This document shows positions 1 to 11,750 of a stretch of DNA of 64,000 nucleotides, piece by piece; position 1 is the stretch's first letter, and each line of letters begins with the position of its first letter. Under the pieces are notes generated by a model. It was not told where the DNA came from, made no database searches, and worked only from the letters and a program-made list of their open reading frames with translations. Location of the stretch: NCBI RefSeq assembly GCF_907164915.1, contig NC_061862.1, positions 75,035,718 through 75,099,717 of the forward strand. Direction: 5' to 3'. The stretch is from Impatiens glandulifera. Its lineage: Eukaryota > Streptophyta > Magnoliopsida > Ericales > Balsaminaceae. Made by a program: the position numbers and the translations under genes.

Positions 1-59
1 GATAAACACATAACAATAGTGCGTATCATTTTCTTGTGTTTACATAGAACATTCCGGAT

Positions 60-1820
60 ATTCATAAGAATATGATAATGGAATCGAGAAATACATCGTT
101 CTTTGAACATGTACTTCCATATAAGTCTAATGAAGAACAACGTTCTCCAAAAAGATTTCTTAAATTAGATGAAAAAGAAAAGGAGAATGAAGTTAAGGTT
201 GAACTTAGACGAAACAAACGAGCTAGAACGGAAAAATCATTTGGTATAGATTTTATTACTTTCATGATGACAAGTATTTCTCAAACGTATAATGAGGCAA
301 TTACCTCGTCTGAAGGGCCTCAATGAAAAGAAGCAATTAATAGTGAGATATAATCTATCTTACAAAACTATACAAGGGAACTAGTGGATCTTCCTCCAAG
401 AAATAAAGCACTAGGTTGCCGATAGATTTTCAAAAAGAAAATGAAAGGTGATTAATCAATTGATAAATATAAGGCAAGACTGGTGGTAAAAGGATATTGA
501 CAACGAGAAGGTCTTGATTATTTTGATACATATTCTCCGGTTACGAGAATAACTTCTATTCGATTGATTCTTGTGATTGTTTCTTTGCGCAATCTAGAAG
601 TTCATCAAATGGACAAAAAACAACTTTCTTAAATGGAGACTTGAAAGAAGAAATTTACATAGATCAACCTCAATGGTTTTCTGCTCAAGGGCAAAAAAAA
701 CAAAGTTTGTAAATTGGTTAAGTCTTTGTATGGCTTAAAACAAGCTCCAAAACAATGGCATGAGAAATTTGATCATGCTATGATCTCAAGTGGATTTAAG
801 ATCAATAAATGTGACAAAAGTATTTATATTAAATACACAAAAAATAGTTACGTCATTCTATATATTTATGTATATTACATACTTATCATTGGAAATAATG
901 ATAAAATGGTTAAATCCACTAAAGATATGTTACATTCAAAATTTGACATGAAAGATATGAGATCGACTGATGTGATTCTTGGAATCAAAGTGATTAAAAC
1001 ATCAGAAGGGATAGTTCTAAGTCAATCACATTATGTAGATAAGATCCTTGAAAAATTTAACAAGGATGATTCTGCATTGGCTAAGACTCCGATAGATACG
1101 AGTCAACATCTATCTAAAAATTGCGGAGAGAGTGTTTCTCAATTAGAATATTCTTGAATAATTGGGAGTCTAATGTACTTAATGAGTTGTACAAGACCAT
1201 ACATAGCATATATAGTAAGCCAACTAAGTAGATACACAAGTAATCTGAGTCATAAACATTGGAAAGCCTTTGTATGATTACTTAGGTATTTGAGAAATAC
1301 TCGTGATTATAGTCTGCACTACATGAGACATCCTGTTGTTATCGAAGGGTACACTGATGCTAATTGAATTTCAGATATGAAAGACTCTAAGTCAACAAGT
1401 GAATATGTATTTACACTTGTAGGTGCAACTATATATTATAAATCTTCTAAGGAAATTAATATTGCTAGATCCACGATGGAATCTGAATTTATAGCTCTTG
1501 ACAAGTGTGGTGAAGAAGTTGAATGGCTACATCTATTCTTAGAATATATTCCAATGTGGTCTAAGCATATATCAGCAATTTCTATTCATTGTGATAGTCA
1601 ATCTACGATCGGACGAGCTAAGAGTCATATGTATAATGATAAGTATAAACATATACGTCGTAGACATAATACTATTAGACAATTACTCTCTACTGGAATT
1701 ATCTCAATTGATTACGTAAAATCTAAAGATAATATTGTGGATCCATTAATCAAAGGGTTAAATAGAGAGTTGGTGTTAAAGTCCTCACAAAGAATGGGAC
1801 TTAAGCCTACAATAAGATAG
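60..1820 (+). pseudogene. Degenerate Ty1/copia pol remnant (RT and RNase H)
   Basis: This is the 3' half of a copia polyprotein running off the left edge. The integrase-RT linker reads from about 72. The reverse transcriptase follows (KARLV-like segment near 470, SLYGLKQAP near 723), then RNase H from 1377 with the [11 protein letters not shown] segment and a late [12 protein letters not shown] motif. Several in-frame stops and frameshifts break it near 320, 450, 500, 1157 and 1365. The RT active-site box reads YVYY near 865-885 where the family has YVDD, so both catalytic aspartates are lost and the copy cannot be active. Its RNase H is followed by a polypurine tract and an LTR at 2322, as expected for a 3' end. 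Confidence 0.88.
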
Positions 1821-2321
1821 TATGAAGGAAAACTCAACCTATGATGACTGAAGATACCAAGAACTAGGTTCAATGGAACAACCTAATTGTACTAGACTTG
1901 GTAGATTGCTATGGATGAAAAATCATATGACAAAATAGTATTTTGGGAAAGGATAAGCACATGAGATTTTAATGATTCTTTGTGAACAAAGAGACCACCT
2001 ATGTGAAAGAGAAGTAGGACCGCTTTGAAAGAATTGCCAACTCAATTGTAGACCCTCTCACTGAACCAGGCGAGTGTTCATGGCCAAAACGAACACAATC
2101 ATGAGACATGACATGTATCAAGAAAAAATCTATGTGAAAGTGTATAATCGTTTACACAAAAGATAGAATAGTTCAAGGACATCGAGTCTACTAATCAGCT
2201 AGTAAAGTTATATACTTCAATAAAGGAAGGTTTAAATGGTTATACATACATATCCTATGTAGAATTTAACTGTTGAACCTTTCACCGGGTTAATAATTCA
2301 ATTTTCATCAATGTGGGGGAT

Positions 2322-3060
2322 TGTTGGAATTAAACTAATTCCATTATTTAAATGGAAATGATATTTGGGCAAATGGAATTTACACCAAATTCAAATGTGA
2401 ATTAATGGTGAAATTTAATCCAAATGAAATTAACACCAAATTCAAATGTGAATTAATTGTGAAATTTAATCCAAATTCAAATGTGAATTAAAGTGAAATT
2501 TAATCCAAATGAAATTCATATCAAATCCATTCTGAATTAAATTTGTTAATTATTACAACTAACATTAATGCCTTAAATAAGGCAATTAACAAATGATGTT
2601 AATTGTTAGTGTAACTACAAAATACTTATTGTTGGATGTAACTTGAAAAGATGATGAAAAGGAAAACAATGATAACTGTTGGATGAATGGTTGATGGATT
2701 AGAAGCCGTTGGATTAAAAAATTGATTATGAGTTTAATTTTCAACTATAAATATCCATTCACCTTGTATCCCTCTCCACACATTATCTTTTCACTTCTCA
2801 CTCTAGAATTCTAAAAATATTTCCTTATTCTTGTGAGTGTTCTTCAAGTTTTTTGACTCGACCATTTCTTTGCGAAACCCGGTAATTGTGATTCATATAC
2901 TTTTGTCTAGTTCGTTGTTATAGTGATTTTTCTGTGTTAAATCATTACAGGTTTCGTTGTACCCTGGGAAGCAGCCACCGAAGAAACTCTCCAGCACAAA
3001 TGGAGAGACAATGAAACTGTTTTAAGGGAACTGTGATTTCACAAGACTTAGAACAAACCA
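2322..3060 (+). mobile_element. 3' LTR of the copia remnant (right end approximate)
   Basis: A purine-rich tract (ATGTGGGGGAT, 2311-2321) is followed by TGTTGGAATTAAAC, the usual copia PPT-LTR junction. The LTR contains about three tandem copies of a 45-50 bp unit built on CAAATGTGAATTAA (2370-2540) and a TATA box. The right end is not certain because the matching 5' LTR lies outside the window; the character of the sequence changes by about 3060. Confidence 0.7.
2746..2753 (+). promoter_or_regulatory. TATA box in copia LTR
   Basis: TATAAATA in a less AT-rich stretch, about 425 bp into the LTR, followed by pyrimidine-rich sequence typical of an LTR transcription start region. Confidence 0.5.
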
Positions 3061-3109
3061 TAAGACTTTTCTTCATCTCATTAAATAATCTATTGTATCT
3101 GTTCTATTA

Positions 3110-3440
3110 TCATTGTATTTCCTCGGCCTAACACATATTTCTCGGTCATAACACATATATACTCGGCCCTGACACATATTTCTCGGCCCTGACACATATT
3201 TCTCAGCCCTGACACATATTCCTCGGCCTTGACACATATTTCTCGATTCTGACACATATTTCCTCGGCCCTGGCACATATTTCCTCGGCCCAAACACATA
3301 TTTCTTGGTCCTAACACATATTTCATGGGTCCTAACATATATTTTCTCGGTTCTAAATCTCAGATTTGCCTCGGTCCTAATTTCAAATCACATGGGTGCT
3401 TGGTCTTGGTCAGGACCGAAGGCATTCAGTCAAATACACA
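3110..3440 (-). repeat. 20-21 bp minisatellite from an inverted gypsy LTR fragment
   Basis: About 11-13 tandem units of roughly ACACATATTTCTCGGCCCTG lie at 3115-3360. Read on the minus strand the unit is GGGCCGAGAAATATGTGTCA, and the flanking sequence (CTTCGGTCCTGACCAAGACC) matches the start of the gypsy LTRs at 23071 and 29298, where only 2-3 such units occur. This is therefore a truncated relative of that LTR on the minus strand with an expanded internal repeat. Long ORFs across it are repeat artefacts. Confidence 0.8.
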
Positions 3441-3865
3441 GCATTTTATGGTGTAACAATTTCGGTCTTAAAGTTATAAAGTCTAGGTTTCAATTCAAGT
3501 GGGATTTTTTTTCTCCAATGGTTTTGAGTTATGTTGTAGCCTTTAGAAGAAAAAAAAAAGCACTTCATTTTCGGTTTAACAAAATGCACATGTTCTCAAA
3601 CACATTTTTGCTTCTTTTCCAGGAAAAATATTCATTTTTCAATTTAATAATTTATATTAAGAAATTGAACAAAGTTTTGTGACACGTATGATATATTTAT
3701 GTAAGATTATTACTCATTTACAAATAAGAGATTTTAATGGAGACTAAACACAACCATTATTATTTAATTTCATTATAATTGTTTATTTTTTGGTTACACA
3801 AATGATCCTACATCACCTCATCAAATGCAAGATTAATCTTTTTTTAAGTAATTTTATACTATTTT

Positions 3866-3896
<31 letters not shown>

Positions 3897-4688
3897 GTGG
3901 GTGTGTGTTTGGGGAACTATTTTATACTATTTTCTTATAGTGTTTTGAACTGTAATTTTGATTTTTTTTACTGTTATTGTCATCTTTTTTTTATTGTTTT
4001 TAAAAAAATTATACAATTTGAATTAGTTTGCTAACTTTTCATTATTATTTATACATGACATGAGTTTTTGCATATTTGTTTATTACATGTTAAAACTGTA
4101 TAACATATTTATATATTTTGATATAATTAATGAATAAATAAACTAATCAAAGGTAAAATACATTTCTCAAGTAAAATAATCAACTAATATGATTATCTTA
4201 GGTATATTTTTTTTTTTTTTTTTTTGCATAATTAACAAATCTGTGAAAACAAAAGTTTCAAGAAAGATAAAATTCATTGAAATAACTAATTAGGTGGAAA
4301 GAGTTGTTTAAGACTATGTTTGACTTGCACACAAAAAATCTAGATAAAAGTGGAAATTATGATCGTAAAAAGTTATGTTACTTATTTTAGGCAAAATAAA
4401 CCTTGGTTTAAAAAATTATTTAGTAGAGTCAAATATAGTAACAAAGTTAATTCACTAAGGTATTTCTATTATGACTTAAATATAAGATATCAAATGTCAC
4501 GAGTTCAAATGTCTTAAATTTAAAGCACGAGTTCGATTTCTTCTTATAATGACTTAAATATAAGTAAAGGTCATGGGTGTGTAGGTTATGTTAACTTTCA
4601 ATATTAAAAAAATATACATGAAAATGTTTTATGTTACAAATTATATAGAAAAAAAATTATTTATTACCGGTACAACTAGCTCAATTAT
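3441..4688. other. AT-rich non-coding DNA, no gene seen
   Basis: No coding family is recognisable. The stretch contains a T14/G22 homopolymer junction at 3862-3897. A segment near 4340-4450 (AAAAAGTTATGTTACTTATTTTAGG) resembles one near 36390-36430, suggesting a shared old dispersed repeat. Confidence 0.6.
3862..3897. repeat. T14-G22 homopolymer tract
   Basis: Fourteen T followed by 22 G and then GT-rich sequence to about 3914. A run this long could form a G-quadruplex but could also be an assembly or base-calling artefact. Confidence 0.7.
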
Positions 4689-5046
4689 ACGTATGAACTA
4701 ATAAAAGTTTATTTAAATATATATATATATATATATTATTAAAAATTGGCTCATTTAATTTCTGTTAACTATGGTTATTTTTTAAAATTTTTTTAATATT
4801 TATTAATTTAATATTCATTTTTTCTCTCTTTTTTTTATTAATTAATTAATCTATTTATCTTTTATTTATATATTTTTTATTAATTAATTCATTCATTTAT
4901 CTCATTTTATTATTTTTTCTTTTGTCTATATATTCTTTTATTTATTAATCAATTTATCTCAATTTATTATTTTTTCTTTTATCTATATATTCTTTTTTTT
5001 TATTAATTAATCAATTCATTTATCTTATTTTACTATTTTTTCTTTA

Positions 5047-5113
<67 letters not shown>

Positions 5114-5796
5114 ATATTAATTAATAATTCATTTATCTCCTTAAATTATTTCTCCTTTTGTTATTTGATTATTTTTTTATTTTTTATTTTTTTTTACTAG
5201 TTTGTTTCTTACTATATTATCATAGATTATTATAAAATTATTTGGTCTCTTTTAGGGACTAATACTTGAATATTATAATGTATAAAATATTTTAATATTT
5301 AATTAGCTAGTTTATAAAATAATATATTCATTTGTCCTCCCCTCTATTTAACTTGTGGAAGAAAAATTTGCACCATCGCAAATAAAATTCCTTTAAAAAA
5401 GATTATATAAGTAATTATTTAATAAAAATACTTGAGCAAAATATGAAAATATTAGAGTATCAAAACATTAAATTATTTTATACATTATAATATTCAAGTA
5501 TTAGTGTTTCAAAGAGACCAACTAATAATAGAAAAGAAAAATCAAATGATAAAAGAAGAAATAATATAAAAAAATAAATAGATTAATTAATTAATAAAAA
5601 AAATAGACAAAAGGAACGAAAAAAGAATAGACAAAATAAAATAAAAAATAAATAGTAAAAAAATGAACATGAGAGAAAAAAATGAATATTTAATTAATAA
5701 ATATTAAATTTTAAAAAAAATTAACCATGGTTACTAACCGGGTTAGATGAGTCAATTTTTAATAATACATTTAAATGAACTCTTATTAGTTATACA
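4689..5796. repeat. 1.1-kb fold-back (long imperfect inverted repeat)
   Basis: The left arm starts near 4689 (ACTAATAAAAGTTTATTTAAAT) and the right arm ends near 5796 with its reverse complement (ATTTAAATGAACTCTTATTAGT). Matching blocks continue inward: ATTAAAAATTG at the outer end, TTAATATTTATTAATT, and CTAATACTTGAATATTATAATGTATAAAAT near 5260 against its complement near 5480. The arms are about 450-600 bp with a loop of roughly 130 bp near 5310-5445. The form suits a fold-back or MITE-like element. A long (AT)n tract at 5050-5110 lies in the left arm only. No coding sequence. Confidence 0.72.
5050..5110. repeat. (AT)n microsatellite
   Basis: About 30 uninterrupted AT dinucleotides. Similar shorter tracts occur at 6450-6491, 21989-22009 and 30898-30927. 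Confidence 0.9.
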
Positions 5797-6445
5797 GAAA
5801 GTGTTTTATTAAAACATTTGTTAATATGTTGAAGTTGATGAAACTGTCGTCAAATTTAAAATTTTATAATAAATAAAGTTGTCTAATAAAATAAACTTTA
5901 ATCGAAATTTTATTTAATACTATTCCTCTAGTAAATTATATAAATTTTGTTATTTTTGTTTACACTTTGTCAAATATACACTTTATGGTATGAGTTTTGT
6001 TAGATAACTTCATAAAATTAATTTTTTTTATTTCCATCATATTTCTTCCTGTGTATTTATACAATTGTACAATTTACAAAATTCCTATATTTTAGACATT
6101 TATATTTTTTGTTTCATTTTATTGTTTATATAATTTTATACAATCATTTGAGTTGTACAGTTGTATAAGTATAAATAAATACAATATAATAAAAAAGTAT
6201 CATATATGAAATTGTATAAAAAATTAGTAATATAAAAATTGTATAAATTTTATCAAATTCCACTGTATACTATGAATGCTAATAAACTAAATTTCATCTT
6301 ATTGTTTTTGTGTATCACATCTTAATTACTTTTAATAAATAAAAGTAATAAATCAAATAATAAACTCTTATTATTTTAAGTAAAATTCTATTTTAATTAA
6401 AAAAATATATTTTTTTACAGTTTACTTGGTTGATTAACTTAAATT

Positions 6446-6496
<51 letters not shown>

Positions 6497-8419
6497 TTAA
6501 TGATGTTTAATTTTCAAAGTTTTTGGATTGTCGGGTCGAGAGCTGTTGTTAATTCGGATATATATGTGACAGGAATTGAATACTTTGGTTGAATTATGAG
6601 TTGACCTGCCATAAATTTAAAACGATTAAAAATAAAATAAAAAATGTTATAGGTATGTTTCGAATATGCGACCCTAATTCATAATTATTAAAAATAACAA
6701 TAAGGAATGAGCTTGAATTGGCCAGCCCAATTCAGTTTTGAATTGTTTTGAAATATTAATAAAAACATTGTTTTGGGTCTCCCTTTTACAAACAAAAATA
6801 AATAAAAGAGAAAATATGGGTTTGAACTTGATTACTTAGTCTAATCCATTCATTCTTTTAATAACTTAGTCTATTTATTTAAGAAATAAAACGTTAGTTT
6901 AACATTTCCAAATAAAATATTTTATACATAAAATTCTTTAGTTATAAAAAAATTATTAATTAAAATTTCTTTGAAATAAATAAATATAATACTATTTATA
7001 AATAAATAAAATAATGTACCTTTTTCCATATCCAAAATAAAATATAAAAACTATATTTTAAAAATTAACTAAAAAGTTTAAGTTAGCCTTTATATTGGCA
7101 CGACACAGATACAACCTGTGTAACCCAACACATTGTACCAAAATAATTGAGTTTATAAATTATTATTTTTAAAAATTATTAAAAGCAAGAATAACATCTT
7201 ACAACACTAATATATACTTTAACTGATTATATAATATTATTATAATAATTTTTAATTTTTAATTTTTATTGTTTGAATTTTATACTATAAAATTAATTAA
7301 ATTAATTGAATTTATAATAAAAAAAACAATTAAAAATGATATAATTAAAATATTTTAATTTATGATTTTGATAAATTATAAGTTTAAAACATTGTTCTCT
7401 CTTTCTCTTTATATAAGAAATTATGAAAACAGTGGACAGTCTCATATATAAAAATTATTTTTTCTTTATACAGTAAATGGACTATTTATGTGCTGGAAAA
7501 CATGCAGATGTGGGGAGAAGGTTTCGACAAACTTGCATTTATGATTCAGATACAAGACAATTTTGTTTGAAAAATGCCAAGTAATTGAAAACTACCTAGC
7601 TGGCACACACATCAGAAACTCTATATACATGTTTCAGATAAAAAGAGGAAATTTTAAAAATACCGATTAATTGAAAAAGGGATAACTACAAGTAATATAG
7701 GTGTAAATAACAATTATTAAAAGATATAAGATTTGAAAAAGAACAGTTAATTTAAAAAAGGATAACCACGAGTAATATGTGTCATCCAGATGGATCTATA
7801 ATATTAATGTTTTTTAAACAATACTTCTAAATAGATTAAAAATACTTTTATTTACAAATTAGGATATGTTATTTAAAATAAATTATTAAGTTGTTTATAA
7901 TTATAATATATATATATTATTATTATTATTATTATTTTTAGTGATTTATAAGGTTTATATGGCTTACCACCACATTTATTAAATATATATAAATTTAATA
8001 TTATTTTTTATTTTTAAAATTTTCTATTATTCATTAATTACTGTGCCATTTCAAATTATTTTTGAGTTGACACGAAATTCTTTAAATATAATTTAGTTTA
8101 TTAATAAATTATAACAAAAATTATGCATTTTTAATTTTTATTTAATATAATAGAATTTTACACATATTAATTATTATTTTATTAATTAAATATTAATATT
8201 ATTATATTTGTTAAAAAATGGAATTAAATAATTGTATAATATTATTATATTAATTATTATTAATATTTGATTTGTTTTTATTACTAACTTATTGTTTCAA
8301 TTTCATATTATAAAATTAATTAAAAAATTATAATTTATCTACTGTAAATTATGATAGTATTTTCGTTGTTTAATATTTATATATACAGTATTATTTAGGG
8401 ATACTAAGATAACAAAGTA
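5797..8419. other. AT-rich non-coding DNA with a Helitron-related fragment
   Basis: No gene is seen. Apart from the Helitron-related block at 6440-6672 the stretch holds only AT-rich sequence, a (TTA)n run near 7915-7936, and a pair of short direct repeats near 7670 and 7748 (GGATAACYACRAGTAATATRGGTG-type). Confidence 0.6.
6440..6672 (+). mobile_element. Helitron 5'-end fragment (same family as 45947)
   Basis: An (AT)n tract followed by AATGATGTTTAATTTTCAAAG, then GGATTGTCGGGTCGAGAG and later AAAATGTTATAGGT. This matches, block for block, the repeat unit of the Helitron at 45947-47581. No 3' terminal hairpin is found downstream, so it is a fragment. Confidence 0.6.
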
Positions 8420-10629
8420 ATGACTCTTCAATGATTTTCATGATATCGAACATGCTTGCATTTGTTTCCTCATTCATACCGTCATAGAAAGTCATACTTT
8501 TAATCTAATTAATGCTAAGACTTATAACACTAGAAAAGATTGTTAATGCCTTTTGACATCAACATACGCCAAGATGAATAAATCGTCTGCAAAATAGATA
8601 TGAGTGATGCTTTCTTCCCTATAATATGGATGGTAATAATTGGGCAGTACTTTAGAAGCATTTTAACAATTCATTCAAAGATCTCCATGATGAGGCCAAA
8701 ATGTAAGAAGAGAGAGGTTCCCTTGTCTAACTTTGTTTTCCCCTTTGAAAAACTCATCACGGATAACATTCATGCTAACAATAAAGTGATGAGTCAAAAC
8801 ATACTGCATAATTCACTCAATAAAATGCAAGATAAACCAAAAAGAGTTAAGAACTCTAGAATCAAAAGCTTTTTAAATATCCACCTTAAAAGTCACTCAA
8901 GGTGAAATTGACTTCTTATCATAGCCCTTTAATAATTCTTGCATAACTAAGATCTTATGGAAATAAATCTATCAAGGATGAATGTAAATTGCCAGGACTA
9001 ATCAGGTTTGAAATAATAGTTTAAAGCGTTTGACTATGATTTTAGAAATAATTTTTGTAGATTACATTGCAACATGATATGGGACGGAAGTCTTGAATCA
9101 TTTCGGGTGTGAAATTCTTTGGAATAAAGTTAAGAACAATGTCATTCCATTGCTTAAGAATCCTACAGTTCCAAAAGAACTCTAAAACTCGATCACTAAC
9201 AATTTATCTAACGATCCTCTAGTTAGCCTTGAAGAATGTAGCGTTAAAGTCATCCAACCATGATCTCATCCACATTAACCATCTTAATGAGCTTACTAAT
9301 ATCCTCCCATATAACCTTCATAATGACAATCTGATGCAGGAAACACAAGTAGCTTTAGGGCTCCTTTCTAGTTCCAATAAGCTCCCGATAGAAATTAATA
9401 GCCTCCTGATGCATATGTATTTTTTCCAATGTTCTAAATTTTGCTAGGCGTTAGTCGAACGCCCGACTGGGGCTAACGCTTAGGCGTTTAGGCGGGCGCC
9501 TAAGCGGGGCCTAGGCGGTGTACTTCAATTTAACAATAAATCTGTAATCAGTTATAAAAATCAAGTAAAGAGCAATTTAAATATGCAATTACAACCGTTA
9601 ATGATCCATTTCAAAATTCCAAATATGAGAATAACAAGATTCCAATCATTCCAATCATCACAAACTTCCAAACAAAACTACAAGTTTACAATACACCAAA
9701 ATTATAAAATTTCAAATTCTAATGTCCAATAGGCATAATATAAAATAACATAATAATAATAGACATGAGGTAGACTTAGAAAGTGATGAGTTAGACAACT
9801 CACTAGAAGTTCAGGTTGTAAATGATGATGATGGTAGTGGTTAAAGTGGGTAATGTCAGGGTAGAGTCTAGGTAGAGATTCAAATGTTATTTTAATTAAA
9901 AAATAAATAAAAAATAAAAAAATGGTTGGGCGCCCTAATTGATTGCCTAGGAACCATGTGTGCCGAAAAGGCGGCCGAGCGATTTTTTCAAACAAATAGA
10001 GGCTTTTCAGTGCGTTAGGCTAGCGCCGAGCGATTAGGCGACGCCTAGACCAAAATTTAGAACATTGATTTTTTCCCTTGGGTCATACTCCCATCATTTC
10101 GTTTGAGTCGAGACACACAATTTCGAAAATTTCTAGTAGAACACTTCCAATAGAAGAAATTTGTATTATTATCACCAAGCGACAACCAAATATGTCTTAA
10201 TTTCTAGCGGGAAAAACTCTCCTCACATGAGCTGAGTTCACGAAATTCAGTTAAGACTTCTTTATCATCGTTATGCCCGTGGCTCGTACCGCGACAATGT
10301 AGATGTTTGTTCTAGATTGCTTCCAACTTGGATTTAACTTTTAAGACTTTTAAGGAAATATTGTTATATATTTTCCTATCAAGCTTTTGAAACTTGATTC
10401 TAAGAAGCTTCAACTTTTGACTCACTTGGTACATCTTAGATTCAGAATTAGCTTAGCCCACACCTTATCCACAGTGTCACTGAAATCTACGCTCTTCATC
10501 TAGAAATTAAAGAACTTAAATGGTCTTTTAACTATTTTTCCTTATCTCAAGTCATCTTGATTGGGAAATGATCAAATATCTCAAGACTTAGAATTTGGAT
10601 GTGAGTTTTCGAGAATTGAATGACCCATG
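8420..10629 (-). pseudogene. LINE (L1-type) ORF2 remnant: endonuclease end and reverse transcriptase
   Basis: Read on the minus strand, from right to left: endonuclease tail with an IFDHFPI motif near 10570; a PFKFFNFW-type linker near 10500; WLSLGDNNTNFF near 10180; then the hAT insertion; EAINFYRELIG near 9400; FRPISCCNVIYKIISKIIV near 9040-9110; a KVDI..AFDS region near 8870; and the active-site box YFADDLF near 8590. Stops and frameshifts are frequent. The 3' end is missing beyond 8420. The rest of the endonuclease lies at 20662-21840, separated by the copia insertion, so both parts were once one LINE. Confidence 0.85.
9427..10067. mobile_element. Non-autonomous hAT-type element, 641 bp
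   Basis: The ends are perfect 17-bp inverted repeats (CAATGTTCTAAATTTTG and complement) flanked by an 8-bp direct repeat ATTTTTTC (9419-9426 and 10068-10075), the hAT signature. Both subterminal regions are GC-rich with many TAGGCG/CGCCTA motifs, unlike the AT-rich core. There is no transposase, so mobility would need a partner element. It interrupts the LINE reverse transcriptase. Confidence 0.88.
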
Positions 10630-10634
10630 TTTAG

Positions 10635-11750
10635 TGATAGAAAAATTAAGTAAGTTAATTTTCAAACCGGCCAGAAAACTAAACTACTATTAACTCTTAT
10701 GTGCAGGAATAGATCGACTCGTATAAACTGGCTAAAGATTGCATAAACCGGCTGAAGAACATATCAAAGTAATCCGGCTCCAGATGATCAAGCCATGATT
10801 AAAAGGAACCGGCCTCAACATTCCCAAAAGACCGGCTAGCAAAGAAAAGCTTACATCCCAGCCGGATCATACTATGAAAGAGAAAAAACGAAAACCTAAG
10901 AATTACAAAGATGACGCAATGTGACGAAATAGACGTGTCTCGGGAAATAAAAGAAGATAAGATCCGGATCAGAAGCATGCGATAAAGACAATGATGATTT
11001 GTTGATCCGACTTAGACAGCCGGAAGGTGCATGCCTGACACGTCTCCAAATCTGCAAGCCAATTACGTCATCCATTCCTAAGAGGTATATGCATGCTTGC
11101 CAAGTGTCAGGATGTTGAAACGTGCAAGCAACCTCTCTGAACCGGCGTGACCCTGAACTGACAAATCCCACGATGAAAGAAGAAAGTGACCGTTGGGAAC
11201 CTCTTCACTATAAAAGGAAGATGAAGCGACCTCATTTATTACAGTTCTGAAATAGTTAAGAGAGAGAAAGAAATCTCACGCGCGATCCAAAAATTGTTGT
11301 TTCATTTACCGAAAGCTTTATTGTGTTGTATTGTTGTATTACATCAAAGAGTGAGTTGGTGTAACCGGCGAGTAGCGAGTTAGGCTCGACCGGCAGTGTA
11401 ATTGTTGTAACTCTGAAAGTTAGTGGAGATCCTTCTCATAACCTGAGAAGAGGGGTGACGTAGGAGGGTTTGCTCCGAACATCCATAAAAAATCCTGTCT
11501 CGAGTCTTTTTACTTATTTCTTACTTATTCACACTAAAACCTAAACACTTTAACTGAAACATAATCCCACTCCTATAATCAAAACCGGTCTATTCATACT
11601 CCTTAAATCGACCTTTCATAAATCTCATTCAAGTCGCGTGTGTTGCTTCAAACTGAAATAGACATTTCTGCCCTTGAACCCGGTTCAAGAGTCTGTGACA
11701 GTTTGCGTAGTGCTGAGAAAGGTTGTAGTCTTTAATCGGACTATCACCAA
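10635..11750 (+). mobile_element. 5' LTR of the SIRE-like copia, truncated at its 3' end
   Basis: Collinear with the 3' LTR from TGATAG to CTATCACCAA. It then stops about 82 bp short of the LTR end and joins RT coding sequence directly, so the primer-binding site and the first part of the element are lost. It contains TATAAAAGG near 11211. Confidence 0.88.

Noticed and set aside
3073..3338. Two overlapping minus-strand ORFs with repeating CQGRGICV-type peptides
   Set aside because: They are translations of the 20-bp tandem repeat in two frames, not genes.
3115..3360. Array of short, evenly spaced repeats resembling a CRISPR array
   Set aside because: Units are directly adjacent with no unique spacers, and the context is a plant LTR; it is a minisatellite.
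3876..3897. G22 tract as a telomere- or quadruplex-based regulatory element
   Set aside because: Pure homopolymer, not a telomere repeat, and possibly a sequencing artefact; reported only as a repeat.
9702..9995. 97-codon minus-strand ORF in the hAT element
   Set aside because: Low-complexity His- and Tyr-rich translation with no transposase features; the element is non-autonomous.
10896..11171. 91-codon minus-strand ORFs in both SIRE-like LTRs (also 19719-19994) as a gene
   Set aside because: They lie inside LTRs, are antisense, and recur only because the LTR is duplicated.
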